64,000 nucleotides of DNA, taken from Acidobacteria bacterium Mor1 (lineage in GTDB: Bacteria > Acidobacteriota > Polarisedimenticolia > Polarisedimenticolales > Polarisedimenticolaceae). Both the position numbers and the translations under genes were made by a program. The stretch lies in NCBI GenBank assembly GCA_001664505.1, contig CP011806.1, forward strand, positions 3,597,385 through 3,661,384. Direction: 5' to 3'. Each line of letters opens with the position of its first letter. Positions within the stretch are counted from its first letter, which is position 1. Below the pieces are notes generated by a model, which worked only from the letters and a program-made list of their open reading frames with translations, had not been told where the DNA came from and did no database searches. This document shows, one piece after another, positions 16,954 to 24,435 of this stretch.

Positions 16954-16979
16954 AGCTTTACCTCGTGGATTCAAGAACG

Positions 16980-17006
16980 TTATCGGCAGGATTTTGCCGC
17001 TCTTGA
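16980..17006 (-). promoter_or_regulatory. Sigma-28 promoter for the divergent 94-aa gene
   Basis: Read on the minus strand: TCAA (17006-17003), 15 bp, then GCCGATAA (16987-16980). This is a full match to the FliA -10 element at the right spacing. It stands back to back with the motA promoter, only 5 bp separating the two -35 elements. Confidence 0.75.
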
Positions 17007-17011
17007 ATCCC

Positions 17012-17038
17012 TAAACCCCGGCGCTTTCCTGCCGATAG
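17012..17038 (+). promoter_or_regulatory. Sigma-28 promoter for motA-motB-fliL
   Basis: TAAA at 17012-17015, 15 bp, GCCGATAG at 17031-17038. The expected transcript starts near 17046 and reaches the motA ATG at 17093. Motor stator genes are classic late flagellar genes, so the match is functionally sensible. Confidence 0.85.
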
Positions 17039-17092
17039 GGGCATCGGGAGCGGGGTGTATGCCGTTTCCCTCTTGTGGCCGGGAAGGGAGAT

Positions 17093-17869
17093 ATGGATCT
17101 AGCAACCGTAATCGGCTTGGTCTTGGGCGTGGGCCTGCTGCTGTTCGCGATCCTGCTCGGGGGATCGCTGGTGCTGTTCATCGATCCGATGTCGATGATC
17201 ATCGTCCTCGGCGGCACCATCGCGGCGACCATCATCCGCAACCCGCTCAACGAGCTGGGTGGCGTGATCAAGATCCTCCAGAAGACGTTTACCCACAAGC
17301 TGGAGTCCCCTTCCGAGATCATCGCCCAGGTGGTCGACATGTCCCGCAAAGCGCGGAAGGAGAGCCTGCTCTCCCTGGAGAAGGTCAAGATCGACGACGC
17401 GTTCCTGGCCAAGGGGGTCAACCTCTGCGTCGACGGTCTCGAGCCGGCGCAGATCCGCGGCATCATGGAGACCGACATCGGCGCCACGACCAAGCGCCAC
17501 AAGCAGGGCCAGACCGTGATTGAGAACGTCGGCGGCGCGGCTCCGGCATTCGGCATGATCGGAACCCTGATCGGCCTGGTGCAGATGCTCTCCAACATGT
17601 CCGATCCCCAGTCGATCGGTCCCGCCATGGCGGTCTGCATTCTGACCACCCTCTACGGGGCAATCGTGCAGAACCTGATCGCCAACCCGTTGGCCGACAA
17701 GCTGAAGCTGCGTAGCGCCCAGGAGATCGCCAACATGGTCGTTTGCCTCGAAGGGGTGCTGGGTATCGTGCAAGGAGAGCACCCGGCGTCGATCGAGGAA
17801 CGCCTCAAGGCCTTCCTGCCGCCCAAGCTCCGCGACGCGGAGAAGAAGGAAGAGAAGGCGGCGGCGTAG
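17093..17869 (+). CDS. motA: Flagellar stator protein MotA
   Basis: The 258-residue protein has four hydrophobic segments (about residues 4-22, 30-50, 150-170 and 180-200). Its cytoplasmic loop includes KARKESLLSLEKVKIDDAFL, as in MotA/PomA. MotA is the five-copy ring of the ion-driven stator. ATG at 17093 is preferred, with GGGAAGG at 17081-17087; a GTG at 17075 in the same frame is less likely. It is followed by motB and fliL. Confidence 0.93.
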   Translation: MDLATVIGLVLGVGLLLFAILLGGSLVLFIDPMSMIIVLGGTIAATIIRNPLNELGGVIKILQKTFTHKLESPSEIIAQVVDMSRKARKESLLSLEKVKIDDAFLAKGVNLCVDGLEPAQIRGIMETDIGATTKRHKQGQTVIENVGGAAPAFGMIGTLIGLVQMLSNMSDPQSIGPAMAVCILTTLYGAIVQNLIANPLADKLKLRSAQEIANMVVCLEGVLGIVQGEHPASIEERLKAFLPPKLRDAEKKEEKAAA

Positions 17870-17887
17870 GCCCGGCCGGAGGACGCG

Positions 17888-18634
17888 ATGAAAGAAGAAT
17901 GCGAAGAGTGTAAACCGGGCGCACCCGAATGGATGGTGACCTTCGGCGACATGATGTCGCTGCTGCTGGCCTTCTTTGTGCTGCTGCTGTCGTTCTCGTC
18001 GATGGAGCTGGCCAAGTTCAAGGTCGTGGCCGGGTCGATGCGCGACGCCTTCGGTATCAGCAACGACTCGGCGATGAGCTCCGTCGAGATCGGCAGCGAA
18101 TCGCCGATGAAGAAGTCGGTGGAGCCCACTGCGGGCACCAACACCCTGATGGTGCTGCAGCAGATGCGCCAGGCCATCGAGAAATCGAACATGGACGACG
18201 CCGGCAACGTCAGCGTCGACGACCGCGGGGTCGTGCTGCAGCTCGACGGCGACGCCCTGTTCAAGACCGGCAAGGCGGAGCTACAGGAAAAGGCTCTGGT
18301 GCTGCTGGCCGAGGTGGCCAAGGTCGCCAAGTCCCAGGCGGGGAAGATGGAGGTCGAGGGGCACACCGACAACGTGCCGATTCGCAGCTCCCAGTTCCCC
18401 AGCAACTGGGAGCTTTCCAGCGCCCGCGCCGGCGCCGCGGCCCGCCATCTGGTCGACAACGGCCTGGCCACCACCCGGATCAAGGCCATCGGCTACGCCG
18501 ATACCCGTCCTCTGGAATCCAATGACACGCCCGAAGGCCGGGCCAAGAACCGCCGCATCGAGATCCTGTTCGTCGGGCCGACCGACGGAGACGAAGAGCC
18601 CGACGAAAGACGGACCGTCCTGTCCGACGGTTGA
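17888..18634 (+). CDS. motB: Flagellar stator protein MotB
   Basis: The protein has one N-terminal membrane segment containing the ion-binding aspartate (WMVTFGDMMSLLLAFFVLLL, near residue 23) and a C-terminal OmpA-like peptidoglycan-binding domain (VEGHTDNVPI, then WELSSARAGAAARHL). It anchors the stator to the wall. The 248-residue length is typical. It starts 18 bp after motA. The sequence does not settle whether it uses protons or sodium. Confidence 0.95.
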   Translation: MKEECEECKPGAPEWMVTFGDMMSLLLAFFVLLLSFSSMELAKFKVVAGSMRDAFGISNDSAMSSVEIGSESPMKKSVEPTAGTNTLMVLQQMRQAIEKSNMDDAGNVSVDDRGVVLQLDGDALFKTGKAELQEKALVLLAEVAKVAKSQAGKMEVEGHTDNVPIRSSQFPSNWELSSARAGAAARHLVDNGLATTRIKAIGYADTRPLESNDTPEGRAKNRRIEILFVGPTDGDEEPDERRTVLSDG

Positions 18635-18655
18635 TGGGCAGGTTGAGGTGACGAA

Positions 18656-19132
18656 ATGAACAAGAAGAAACTGATCATCATCATCGCGGCCGTCGTGGTC
18701 GTCCTGGGCGGCGGCGGCGCCGCGGCCTTCTTCGCCATGAGCGGCGGCGAAGAGGAAGAGCCGGTAGAGGTGGTGGAAGTCGAAGAGCCGCCGGGACTGA
18801 TGGAGCTCGATCCCTTCGTGGTCAACGTGACCGAGGGCAAGAAGGGGCGGATCGCCAAGCTCAACATCAGCCTGACCATCACCCCGGCCGAGGCGGTGAC
18901 CACCCTTTCCGAGGACAGCCTGCTGTTGGCGCGGATGCGCGATCGGACGCTGACGCTCCTTACCGCCAAGGCCTACGACGAGCTGGTCACTCCGCTGGGT
19001 AAGGAGAGCCTGCGCCGGGAGCTCAAGGCGCGGCTGGGTCCGCTGGTCGAAGCGGCGGTCGACACCGAAGCCAAGGAGCCGGTGGTCCCCGAGATCAAGG
19101 ACGTCCTGTTCTCCGAGTTCATGGTCCAGTAG
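18656..19132 (+). CDS. fliL: Flagellar basal-body-associated protein FliL
   Basis: The 158-residue protein has a short basic N-terminus, one membrane span (IIIIAAVVVVLGGGGAAAFF), an acidic linker and a periplasmic domain (LMELDPFVVNVTEGKKGRIAK) that ends in the conserved C-terminal VLFSEFMVQ. FliL forms a ring around the stator and supports torque. It closes the motA-motB-fliL operon and faces a convergent operon across a hairpin. Confidence 0.92.
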   Translation: MNKKKLIIIIAAVVVVLGGGGAAAFFAMSGGEEEEPVEVVEVEEPPGLMELDPFVVNVTEGKKGRIAKLNISLTITPAEAVTTLSEDSLLLARMRDRTLTLLTAKAYDELVTPLGKESLRRELKARLGPLVEAAVDTEAKEPVVPEIKDVLFSEFMVQ

Positions 19133-19140
19133 ATCCAGAT

Positions 19141-19173
19141 GGCCCGGCGGTGCCGCTCAGGTGCTGCCGGGCC
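19141..19173. terminator. GC-rich hairpin between convergent operons
   Basis: GGCCCGGC (19141-19148) pairs perfectly with GCCGGGCC (19166-19173), 8 bp after the fliL stop. No U-run follows on either side, so it may work as a bidirectional or Rho-assisted terminator for fliL and the opposing response-regulator gene. The bases up to 19235 hold only C/G-rich repeats of the CCGGTCCGGCCC kind. Confidence 0.45.
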
Positions 19174-19239
19174 CCGTCCGGTCCGGCCCGGCCCGCCCGG
19201 TCCGGCCCCTCCCGTCGAGCCGCTACCGGTCGAGCACGG

Positions 19240-19908
19240 TCACTGCCCCCGGCTATCCGAGACGCGGTCGCTCTGTTCGGGATAGTGCTCCTGGAGACAT
19301 TCCCCGCAGAGCGAATGGCTGAACATCACATCCGAATGGTTGGAGATGTAGCTCTCGAGCTTGTGCCAGGTATCCGAATCGTCGCGGATACTCTTGCAGT
19401 GCATGCAGATCGGAAGCAATCCCTGCAGCTTCTTGACGTGATCGAGAGCCTCCTGCAGCTCCCCGATCTTCCCAGCCAGCTGATTCTGTAGCTCGATGAT
19501 GCGCTGTCCCGTGTGGATGCGCGCCGCCAGCTCCTTGGTGTCGCAGGGTTTGACCATGTAGTCGTCGGCGCCGGACTCGAGGCCCAGCACCACGTCATCC
19601 TTGGCCTCCCGGCTCGTCAACATGATCACGTAGATGTAGTGGCCGAACAGGGACTGCTCTTCCCGCAGGCGGCGGCAGATCTCGATACCGTCGACCCCCG
19701 GCATCATCCAGTCGAGGATCGCGATGTGTGGAGCGTGGTCGACGATCGCGTTCCAGGCCGCCTCTCCATCCTCGGTGACCACGACCTCGTGGCCCATGCG
19801 GTCGAGCACCTTCTCGAGCAACAGTCGGGGCACGCCGCTATCGTCGGCGATCACGATGCGCAGCGGATGCTGCCCCTCGGCGCGCGGTGCCGTGCTCGGT
19901 TGCTTCAT
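19240..19908 (-). CDS. Response regulator with C-terminal Cys4 module
   Basis: The 222-residue protein starts at ATG 19908, overlapping the GTPase stop by 4 bp. The receiver domain has the acidic pair D22/D23, phospho-acceptor D66 (AILDWMMPG), T98 and K120. A coiled-coil stretch follows (about residues 133-162). The protein ends in GLLPICMHCKSIRDD and FSHSLCGECLQEHYP, giving C168, C171, C201 and C204. That tail is a recurrent module at the ends of some bacterial kinases and regulators, and the Cys pattern suggests metal binding. No DNA-binding or enzyme domain is present, so it may signal by protein contact. Confidence 0.88.
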   Translation of the reverse strand: MKQPSTAPRAEGQHPLRIVIADDSGVPRLLLEKVLDRMGHEVVVTEDGEAAWNAIVDHAPHIAILDWMMPGVDGIEICRRLREEQSLFGHYIYVIMLTSREAKDDVVLGLESGADDYMVKPCDTKELAARIHTGQRIIELQNQLAGKIGELQEALDHVKKLQGLLPICMHCKSIRDDSDTWHKLESYISNHSDVMFSHSLCGECLQEHYPEQSDRVSDSRGQ

Positions 19909-21305
19909 CGGGCGGCCGTCGCGGGTTTCTTGGCGGCGGCCGCGAGCTTGCGACGCAGCGCACGCCAGTGAAGGGACAGCCCGAAGAAGCGGGCCACCGA
20001 GTCCCAGAACTGTTGCTCGACCTCGTCGAATCCCGATTCGGCGATTCGCGCGTAGATCACGATGCTGCCGAAGGCCAGACCGTCGCAGGCCAGGGGCACC
20101 AGGTAGGCCGAGGCGAGTTGCTCCGCTCCCGGCGGCGCCGCGCCGAAGAAGACCTCGGTATCGAGATCCTCGACCAACTTGGCCTTTCCGGGCCGGCTCA
20201 TCCGGTACGCCGTGCTCCCCAGGTTCTCCGCCACAGTGGCGTTGAGGGGGTCGGCCCCCCCCGGGCAAACATCCCGCTCTTCCATCGACGTGCTCTTCGG
20301 AGCGAACAGCAGGATCGACCCGTGGGTGCGGGAGGTGTATTCCAGCAGGGTCTTGAGGGTATCCGGCGGAACCGGAGCCGCCGCCGGGTCGGTCAGCACC
20401 GGGGCGAGCCAGGCCAGGCCTTCCATCAGCCGGCCGCGCCGTTCGTTGATCGCGTGGACGCTCTTCAGGTCGTCGATGCGCTCGGCGAGCTTCATCCCGC
20501 TCTGAACCGCCTCGCGGAGCAGGCTCTCCTGATCCATGATGCGGCGGTCGCGGCCCTCCTCGGCCCACTTCTCCCGGTAGGCATCCATATCCACCCGGTG
20601 CTCGAACTGGCCGGCGGTGGGAGCGGAACTGCCGGGAATCGCCGGAGCCCGTTCCTGGGCCTGGGCCAGCGCCTGATCGACGGTCTTGTCGATGAACTCC
20701 TGGGAGAGATTCGACTTGCCCGCCTTGGCGTAGACCGCGGCGATAGCGCCCTTGAGCGCAGCACCGAAGGTCTCGATCACCCCGGCGCCACTGTTGGCGA
20801 CCGCCTCGAAGTTCGGGCGGTTGGCCAGGTTCAGTTCCTTGTTCAGGTCGACCACCCGGCGGGCGTTGGGAAGATCTCGCTTGTTCCACTGCAGGACCAC
20901 CGTGGTGGTGTTCGGATCCAGGCCGTTCTGGACCAGGTTCTCCTGCATGTTCTGCTCGGCCCAGGCGTTGTTCTTGGCCGCCTCGGGGGAGCTGTCGACC
21001 ACCAGCACCACCGCGTCCGCGCCGCCGAGCACCTGGCGACGGGTCGTCTCGTAGTGCACCTGGCCGGGCACGGTGTAGACCTTCGCCCGCACCGACAGCC
21101 CGCCGATCCGGCCGAGATCCATCGGCAGCAGATCGAAGAAGAGGGTCCGGTCGTCCTGGGTGGCGATCGACACCAGGCCCTGCTCGTCGTTGGGGTCGGT
21201 CAGCCGGTGAAGGGTCGCCAGGTTGGTCGTCTTACCGCCCATGGCGCAGCCGTAGTAGACCACCTTGAGAGTGACGACCTTGTTGGCAGCATCGATGACA
21301 GCCAC
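19905..21305 (-). CDS. MglA-type small GTPase fused to a GAF domain
   Basis: The 466-residue protein starts at GTG 21305, with AGGAAG six bases upstream. Residues 1-200 are an MglA-family GTPase: P-loop GCAMGGKT (19-26), the MglA-type TVPGQVHY (78-85) and the base-specificity motif NKRD (141-144). After a linker of about 70 residues and a short helix comes a GAF-like sensory domain (about 300-450). MglA proteins set cell polarity in gliding and twitching. Here the gene is coupled to a response regulator and preceded by a match to the flagellar sigma-28 promoter. It may therefore act in flagellar placement or chemosensory polarity. Confidence 0.87.
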   Translation of the reverse strand: MAVIDAANKVVTLKVVYYGCAMGGKTTNLATLHRLTDPNDEQGLVSIATQDDRTLFFDLLPMDLGRIGGLSVRAKVYTVPGQVHYETTRRQVLGGADAVVLVVDSSPEAAKNNAWAEQNMQENLVQNGLDPNTTTVVLQWNKRDLPNARRVVDLNKELNLANRPNFEAVANSGAGVIETFGAALKGAIAAVYAKAGKSNLSQEFIDKTVDQALAQAQERAPAIPGSSAPTAGQFEHRVDMDAYREKWAEEGRDRRIMDQESLLREAVQSGMKLAERIDDLKSVHAINERRGRLMEGLAWLAPVLTDPAAAPVPPDTLKTLLEYTSRTHGSILLFAPKSTSMEERDVCPGGADPLNATVAENLGSTAYRMSRPGKAKLVEDLDTEVFFGAAPPGAEQLASAYLVPLACDGLAFGSIVIYARIAESGFDEVEQQFWDSVARFFGLSLHWRALRRKLAAAAKKPATAAR

Positions 21306-21350
21306 GAGTTGCTTCCTGCTCTTGGGAGAAACGCCCCCCCGGGACCCTGT

Positions 21351-21377
21351 CTATCGGCAGCGCGGGGGATTTATTTA
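21351..21377 (-). promoter_or_regulatory. Sigma-28 promoter for the GTPase/response-regulator operon
   Basis: On the minus strand, TAAA (21377-21374), 15 bp, then GCCGATAG (21358-21351). This -10 element is identical to that of motA. The expected start lies about 40 bp before the GTPase start codon. It ties the operon to the late flagellar regulon. Confidence 0.8.
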
Positions 21378-21425
21378 GGGTCGGATTCTCGATTTTCGTG
21401 CTTTCTTCGCCCCCTGTTTTGTCGG

Positions 21426-21431
21426 TATACT
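21426..21431 (+). promoter_or_regulatory. Possible -10 element for the HTH-TPR regulator
   Basis: TATACT matches the housekeeping -10 box at five of six bases, preceded by GG. No convincing -35 stands 16-18 bp upstream. It is 135 bp before the regulator start and is the best candidate in this AT-richer stretch. Confidence 0.3.
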
Positions 21432-21502
21432 CAATCCAAGTGGCCGGCAGCAGGAGACGGGTTGTCATGCGGGGATCCGTATCGGACCGGGCGGCAATGT
21501 CA

Positions 21503-21518
21503 GATCGGCAAACCGATC
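21503..21518. promoter_or_regulatory. Inverted repeat upstream of HTH-TPR gene
   Basis: GATCGG-CAAA-CCGATC is a perfect 6-bp inverted repeat, 48 bp before the regulator ATG, between the candidate promoter and the gene. It could be an operator for autoregulation, or a leader hairpin. Confidence 0.35.
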
Positions 21519-21565
21519 CGCCGCCCCACGGGACCTGTGTGTGGCTGGGATAGGATCGGGCAACC

Positions 21566-22750
21566 ATGGCCGCTGACGCGAAGACAGCTTTCGGTCGTTA
21601 CCTACGGCTGGTTCGAGAGCGTAAGGGTCTCTCGCTGGAGCAGGTGCAATCCCTGTCCCGCGGCTCCGCCGAATCGATCAACAAGGGCTACCTGAGTCGC
21701 TCGGAGAACGGGCGCCAGAGCATCTCGTTCACCAAGGTCATCACGCTGTGCCGCATCTACTCCGTCCCGTCGGAAGTGTTCTTCGAGCGCATGGAGCTGG
21801 ACATGGAACTGGACCGCGTGGGCGGTCCGGACACCGAGGGAAAGAGCCTCGACGAATTGCTGGCGCTGGCTCGAGACAGCATCCAGACCGGAGCCGTCTG
21901 GAACGCGTACGCCTACCACCGCGACTCGGTGGCCCTTGCGGCACGTTACCCGGTGGTCGGGCGCTTCAACAGCGTGGATGAGCAACTGCTCGTTTGCCTC
22001 ATGTACACCTGTTCGAGTGCCATGAAGCTCGGTCGGCTGCGCTATCCGATGCACGAGTTCGAGTACATCGAAGACCGTGGCATCCTCAGTGAGAAGTTCG
22101 ACTACATCGTGGCGGATCGCATGGCCAAGGCGCTCCGAGAGCTGGGTAAGTATGAAAGCGCGAAGAACTACGCCATGCGGGCCATCGCCGGTGCGGAGCG
22201 TACCAACGCCGAGTTTCTTCACGCTGCCTACGCGAATCGTGGCCGCATCGCCTACGAGGAAGGGGATGTGGAGTCGGCGATCGATTTCTACATGAAAGCC
22301 TATCGCGCGACGACTTCGGAAAAGGACGCCCCGAGCCGCGCAATCCACCTACTGTGCCTGGGCGAGACCTACTTGATGGCCGGCCGCACAGCGGCTGCCA
22401 GAAGAGCGTCGGAAGCCGTCGAACGCATTGCCCGTGAGTTGAACAACGAACGCTCATTGGCGTTCGCCTTCATTCTCCGCGGGAACGTCGAATCGGCGGA
22501 CGAACGCCATGACGCGGCCAATCGCGCATGGCGCGCGGCTGCGGAGATCGGGAAGAGAAACAGTGACCGGCTGCTCCGGTTCAAGGCGGAGCTGTTGCTG
22601 TACGAACAAGCCCTGCAGCTCGAGCATCTCGCCCCGGCTCGCGCCATCGAACGCAGGTTGAGACGACTTGCACCGTGGGTTCCGCCGGAGCTGGAAGAAC
22701 TACATCAGTTCGAAAGGCTTGCGGCCACGCGGAGCGTCCGTCCCAACTGA
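21566..22750 (+). CDS. HTH (XRE-type) regulator with TPR-like C-terminal domain
   Basis: The 394-residue protein has an N-terminal Xre/Cro-type helix-turn-helix (residues about 8-70: FGRYLRLVRERKGLSLEQVQ, then NKGYLSRSENGRQSISFTKV). A long all-helical region follows, with TPR-like periodicity (for example KYESAKNYAMRAIAGAERTN and GDVESAIDFYMKAYRATTSE). HTH plus TPR is the plan of peptide-sensing RRNPP regulators such as PlcR and Rgg. Codon third positions are less GC-biased than in neighbouring genes. A secreted-peptide gene follows 123 bp downstream on the same strand. No ligand is known, and it could instead sense a protein partner. Confidence 0.8.
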   Translation: MAADAKTAFGRYLRLVRERKGLSLEQVQSLSRGSAESINKGYLSRSENGRQSISFTKVITLCRIYSVPSEVFFERMELDMELDRVGGPDTEGKSLDELLALARDSIQTGAVWNAYAYHRDSVALAARYPVVGRFNSVDEQLLVCLMYTCSSAMKLGRLRYPMHEFEYIEDRGILSEKFDYIVADRMAKALRELGKYESAKNYAMRAIAGAERTNAEFLHAAYANRGRIAYEEGDVESAIDFYMKAYRATTSEKDAPSRAIHLLCLGETYLMAGRTAAARRASEAVERIARELNNERSLAFAFILRGNVESADERHDAANRAWRAAAEIGKRNSDRLLRFKAELLLYEQALQLEHLAPARAIERRLRRLAPWVPPELEELHQFERLAATRSVRPN

Positions 22751-22806
22751 GTTGCGAAGCCGCAACCTACGCGGGATTTCGCTGCAACCCAACACCGCCC
22801 GACGCA

Positions 22807-22835
22807 TTGAGTGTTCGCCCGCACAGCGGTATCCG
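22807..22835 (+). promoter_or_regulatory. Weak possible promoter for the peptide gene
   Basis: TTGAGT (22807-22812), 17 bp, TATCCG (22830-22835). Spacing is ideal but both boxes are poor matches. The gap also holds a 6-bp hairpin GTTGCG/CGCAAC (22751-22766) right after the regulator stop. The peptide gene may be co-transcribed or independently driven. Confidence 0.25.
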
Positions 22836-22873
22836 TAGGGGGACCAGAAGGTCTTACTCACGGAGGAAACGCT

Positions 22874-23086
22874 ATGCGCAGAACCTTGTTGATCGCCGCC
22901 CTCGCACTCACTGCTCTCGCCGTCTCGGCTATCCCGGCCACCACTCATCGGATCGCAAGCGAGACCATCGATCCTGCTTGCGCAGAATGGAACGCCCTGC
23001 CTGCGTCGGTCAAGAAGATCGTTCCGCCGCCGCCCAACTGCAGCATCGGTGAAGACGTCGAGCCGATCGGTAGCTCCCTCCTCTAG
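22874..23086 (+). CDS. Short secreted peptide gene next to HTH-TPR regulator
   Basis: ATG at 22874 is preceded by GGAGG at 22862-22866, a strong start. The 70-residue product has a clear signal peptide (MRRTLLIAALALTALAVSA, cleavage likely near residue 19). The mature part is about 50 residues, with two cysteines (residues 36 and 56), a PPPP run and a hydrophobic end (GSSLL). No family was recognised. Size, export signal and position after an HTH-TPR regulator fit a pro-peptide of a cell-cell signalling pair; a small structural or effector peptide is the alternative. Confidence 0.65.
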   Translation: MRRTLLIAALALTALAVSAIPATTHRIASETIDPACAEWNALPASVKKIVPPPPNCSIGEDVEPIGSSLL

Positions 23087-23103
23087 CAATCGCGAAAATG
23101 AAA

Positions 23104-23127
23104 AGGGCCTCGCTTCTGCGAGGCCCT
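23104..23127. terminator. Bidirectional intrinsic terminator
   Basis: AGGGCCTCG (23104-23112) pairs with CGAGGCCCT (23119-23127) across a 6-base loop. On the minus strand the stem is followed by TTTTCATTTT, a good U-tract, so it ends the thiol-protein transcript. On the plus strand it can stop the peptide-gene transcript. Confidence 0.8.
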
Positions 23128-23152
23128 CAACGAACTCGATAGCTGAAACGGG

Positions 23153-24205
23153 CTACTGCTTGTCGGCGCGCTCGATCTCTTCGCGGATCAGGTCGCCGAT
23201 GTCCTTGGGCAGGGCGCCGAGGAACATCCGGCCGTTGATGAAAAAGGTCGGGGTGCCGGTGACGCCGACGGCAGCGCCGTCTTCCAGGCCGGCCTTGACC
23301 GCGTCACGGTGCCGGTCGGAATCGTGGCAGGCGGTGAAGGCGGTCATGTCGAGGCCGACCGCCTCGGCACGGCGCATCAGATCGTCCCGCTCGAGAGAGC
23401 CGTCCTCGGTCAGCAGGTGCCGGTGGTACTCCCAGTACTTGTTCTGGTCGCCGGCACAGCGTGCCGCGCGTGCCGCGCCTTCGGCTTCGTTGTGGAAGTC
23501 CAGCGGGAAATCGCGGTAGACCAACCGCACGTCGTCGGGGAACTCGGCGAGCAACTTGTCCAGGGAGGGCTGGGCCCGCTTGCAGTAGGGGCACTGGTAG
23601 TCGGAGAACTCGACGATGGTCACCGCTGCGTCGTCGGGACCCAGGGAGGGCTCGTAGCCCGGCACGCGCACGTCGATGCGCGGCGGCTCGAGCATGATGT
23701 TGAGATCGGCCTTGGCCATGATCTCGCGCACGAACTCGTCCCGGCGCTCTTCGATCAGCTGGTTGCCCACCTGGATCTTGGCCATGCGCTCGGCCTCGGC
23801 CCCCTCCTTGCCCTTGAGCAGGGGGTCCCGGTCGCCGTACTTGCGCAGGTACATCTCGACCTGCTCGGCCGAGGGCGCCGGAGCCTTGTCCTCGACCTCG
23901 GCCACCATCAGCTCGGCCAGGTTCATCTTGCGCCTGGCCGCCTCGGCGTCGAGGAGCTTTTCCAACACCAGGGTGTTGAGCGCCTCGTTGCGCAGGTCGA
24001 ACTTCTGTTGACGCAGCTTCATCAGGTCCCCGGCGATCAGCTTGTCGATCTCCTCGAGGCTGATCGGCTGGTCGCCGAGGTAGGCCACGACCTCCGGTTC
24101 GTCGGCGGCGGCTTCCTGGGCGGCGCCGTGGTGATCGGCGGCGGCCAGGCTCACGCTCAGCACGGTGGCCAACAGCAAGAGGGTGAGCTTGCGGCTTGCG
24201 TTCAT
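23153..24205 (-). CDS. Exported SurA-like/DsbA-like thiol oxidoreductase
   Basis: The 350-residue protein starts at ATG 24205 (GGAG upstream); an upstream extension of the frame has no signal-like start. It has a signal peptide (residues 1-23). A helical region resembling the SurA/PpiC N-domain follows (about 35-170: VVAYLGDQPISLEEIDKLIAG). The C-terminal DsbA-like thioredoxin fold has active site CPYC (C205, C208), cis-Pro at 319 (GTPTFFING) and a second cysteine pair (C250, C293). It probably makes or shuffles disulfides in periplasmic proteins, with the N-domain as a chaperone arm. Confidence 0.85.
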   Translation of the reverse strand: MNASRKLTLLLLATVLSVSLAAADHHGAAQEAAADEPEVVAYLGDQPISLEEIDKLIAGDLMKLRQQKFDLRNEALNTLVLEKLLDAEAARRKMNLAELMVAEVEDKAPAPSAEQVEMYLRKYGDRDPLLKGKEGAEAERMAKIQVGNQLIEERRDEFVREIMAKADLNIMLEPPRIDVRVPGYEPSLGPDDAAVTIVEFSDYQCPYCKRAQPSLDKLLAEFPDDVRLVYRDFPLDFHNEAEGAARAARCAGDQNKYWEYHRHLLTEDGSLERDDLMRRAEAVGLDMTAFTACHDSDRHRDAVKAGLEDGAAVGVTGTPTFFINGRMFLGALPKDIGDLIREEIERADKQ

Positions 24206-24373
24206 GCCTGTCTCCAGCAACGGCCGGACCGTCAGGCGTCGAGCCGTGGAACTTGTTGTCGCGAAGGAAGTTGGGTCGAAAACCGAATATACACGGAGGT
24301 CTGGGGCCCTGCCATCGGAGGAATTCCCCTGGAAAACAGGGAAATCGTCCCCGGCCGAGGACATCCCCGGTCG

Positions 24374-24403
24374 GTGAAAGCCCGTCCGGCTGCTTGCTAT
24401 CAT
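24374..24403 (+). promoter_or_regulatory. Possible sigma-70 promoter for trmFO
   Basis: GTGAAA (24374-24379), 18 bp, TATCAT (24398-24403). The -10 matches five of six bases. The transcript would start about 25 bp before the trmFO ATG. Confidence 0.4.
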
Positions 24404-24435
24404 CGCTTCACGGCCACGGGGCCGGAGGAGCAACC

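Noticed and set aside
16715-17014. Plus-strand 99-codon frame between csrA and motA
   Set aside because: It overlaps the minus-strand gene, which has the ribosome site, promoter and codon bias, and it would run through both promoters.
21503-21518. A further sigma-28 site before the HTH-TPR gene (GATCGGCAAACC)
   Set aside because: There is no TAAA or TCAA at 15 bp and the GCCGATA core is incomplete; it is better read as an inverted repeat.
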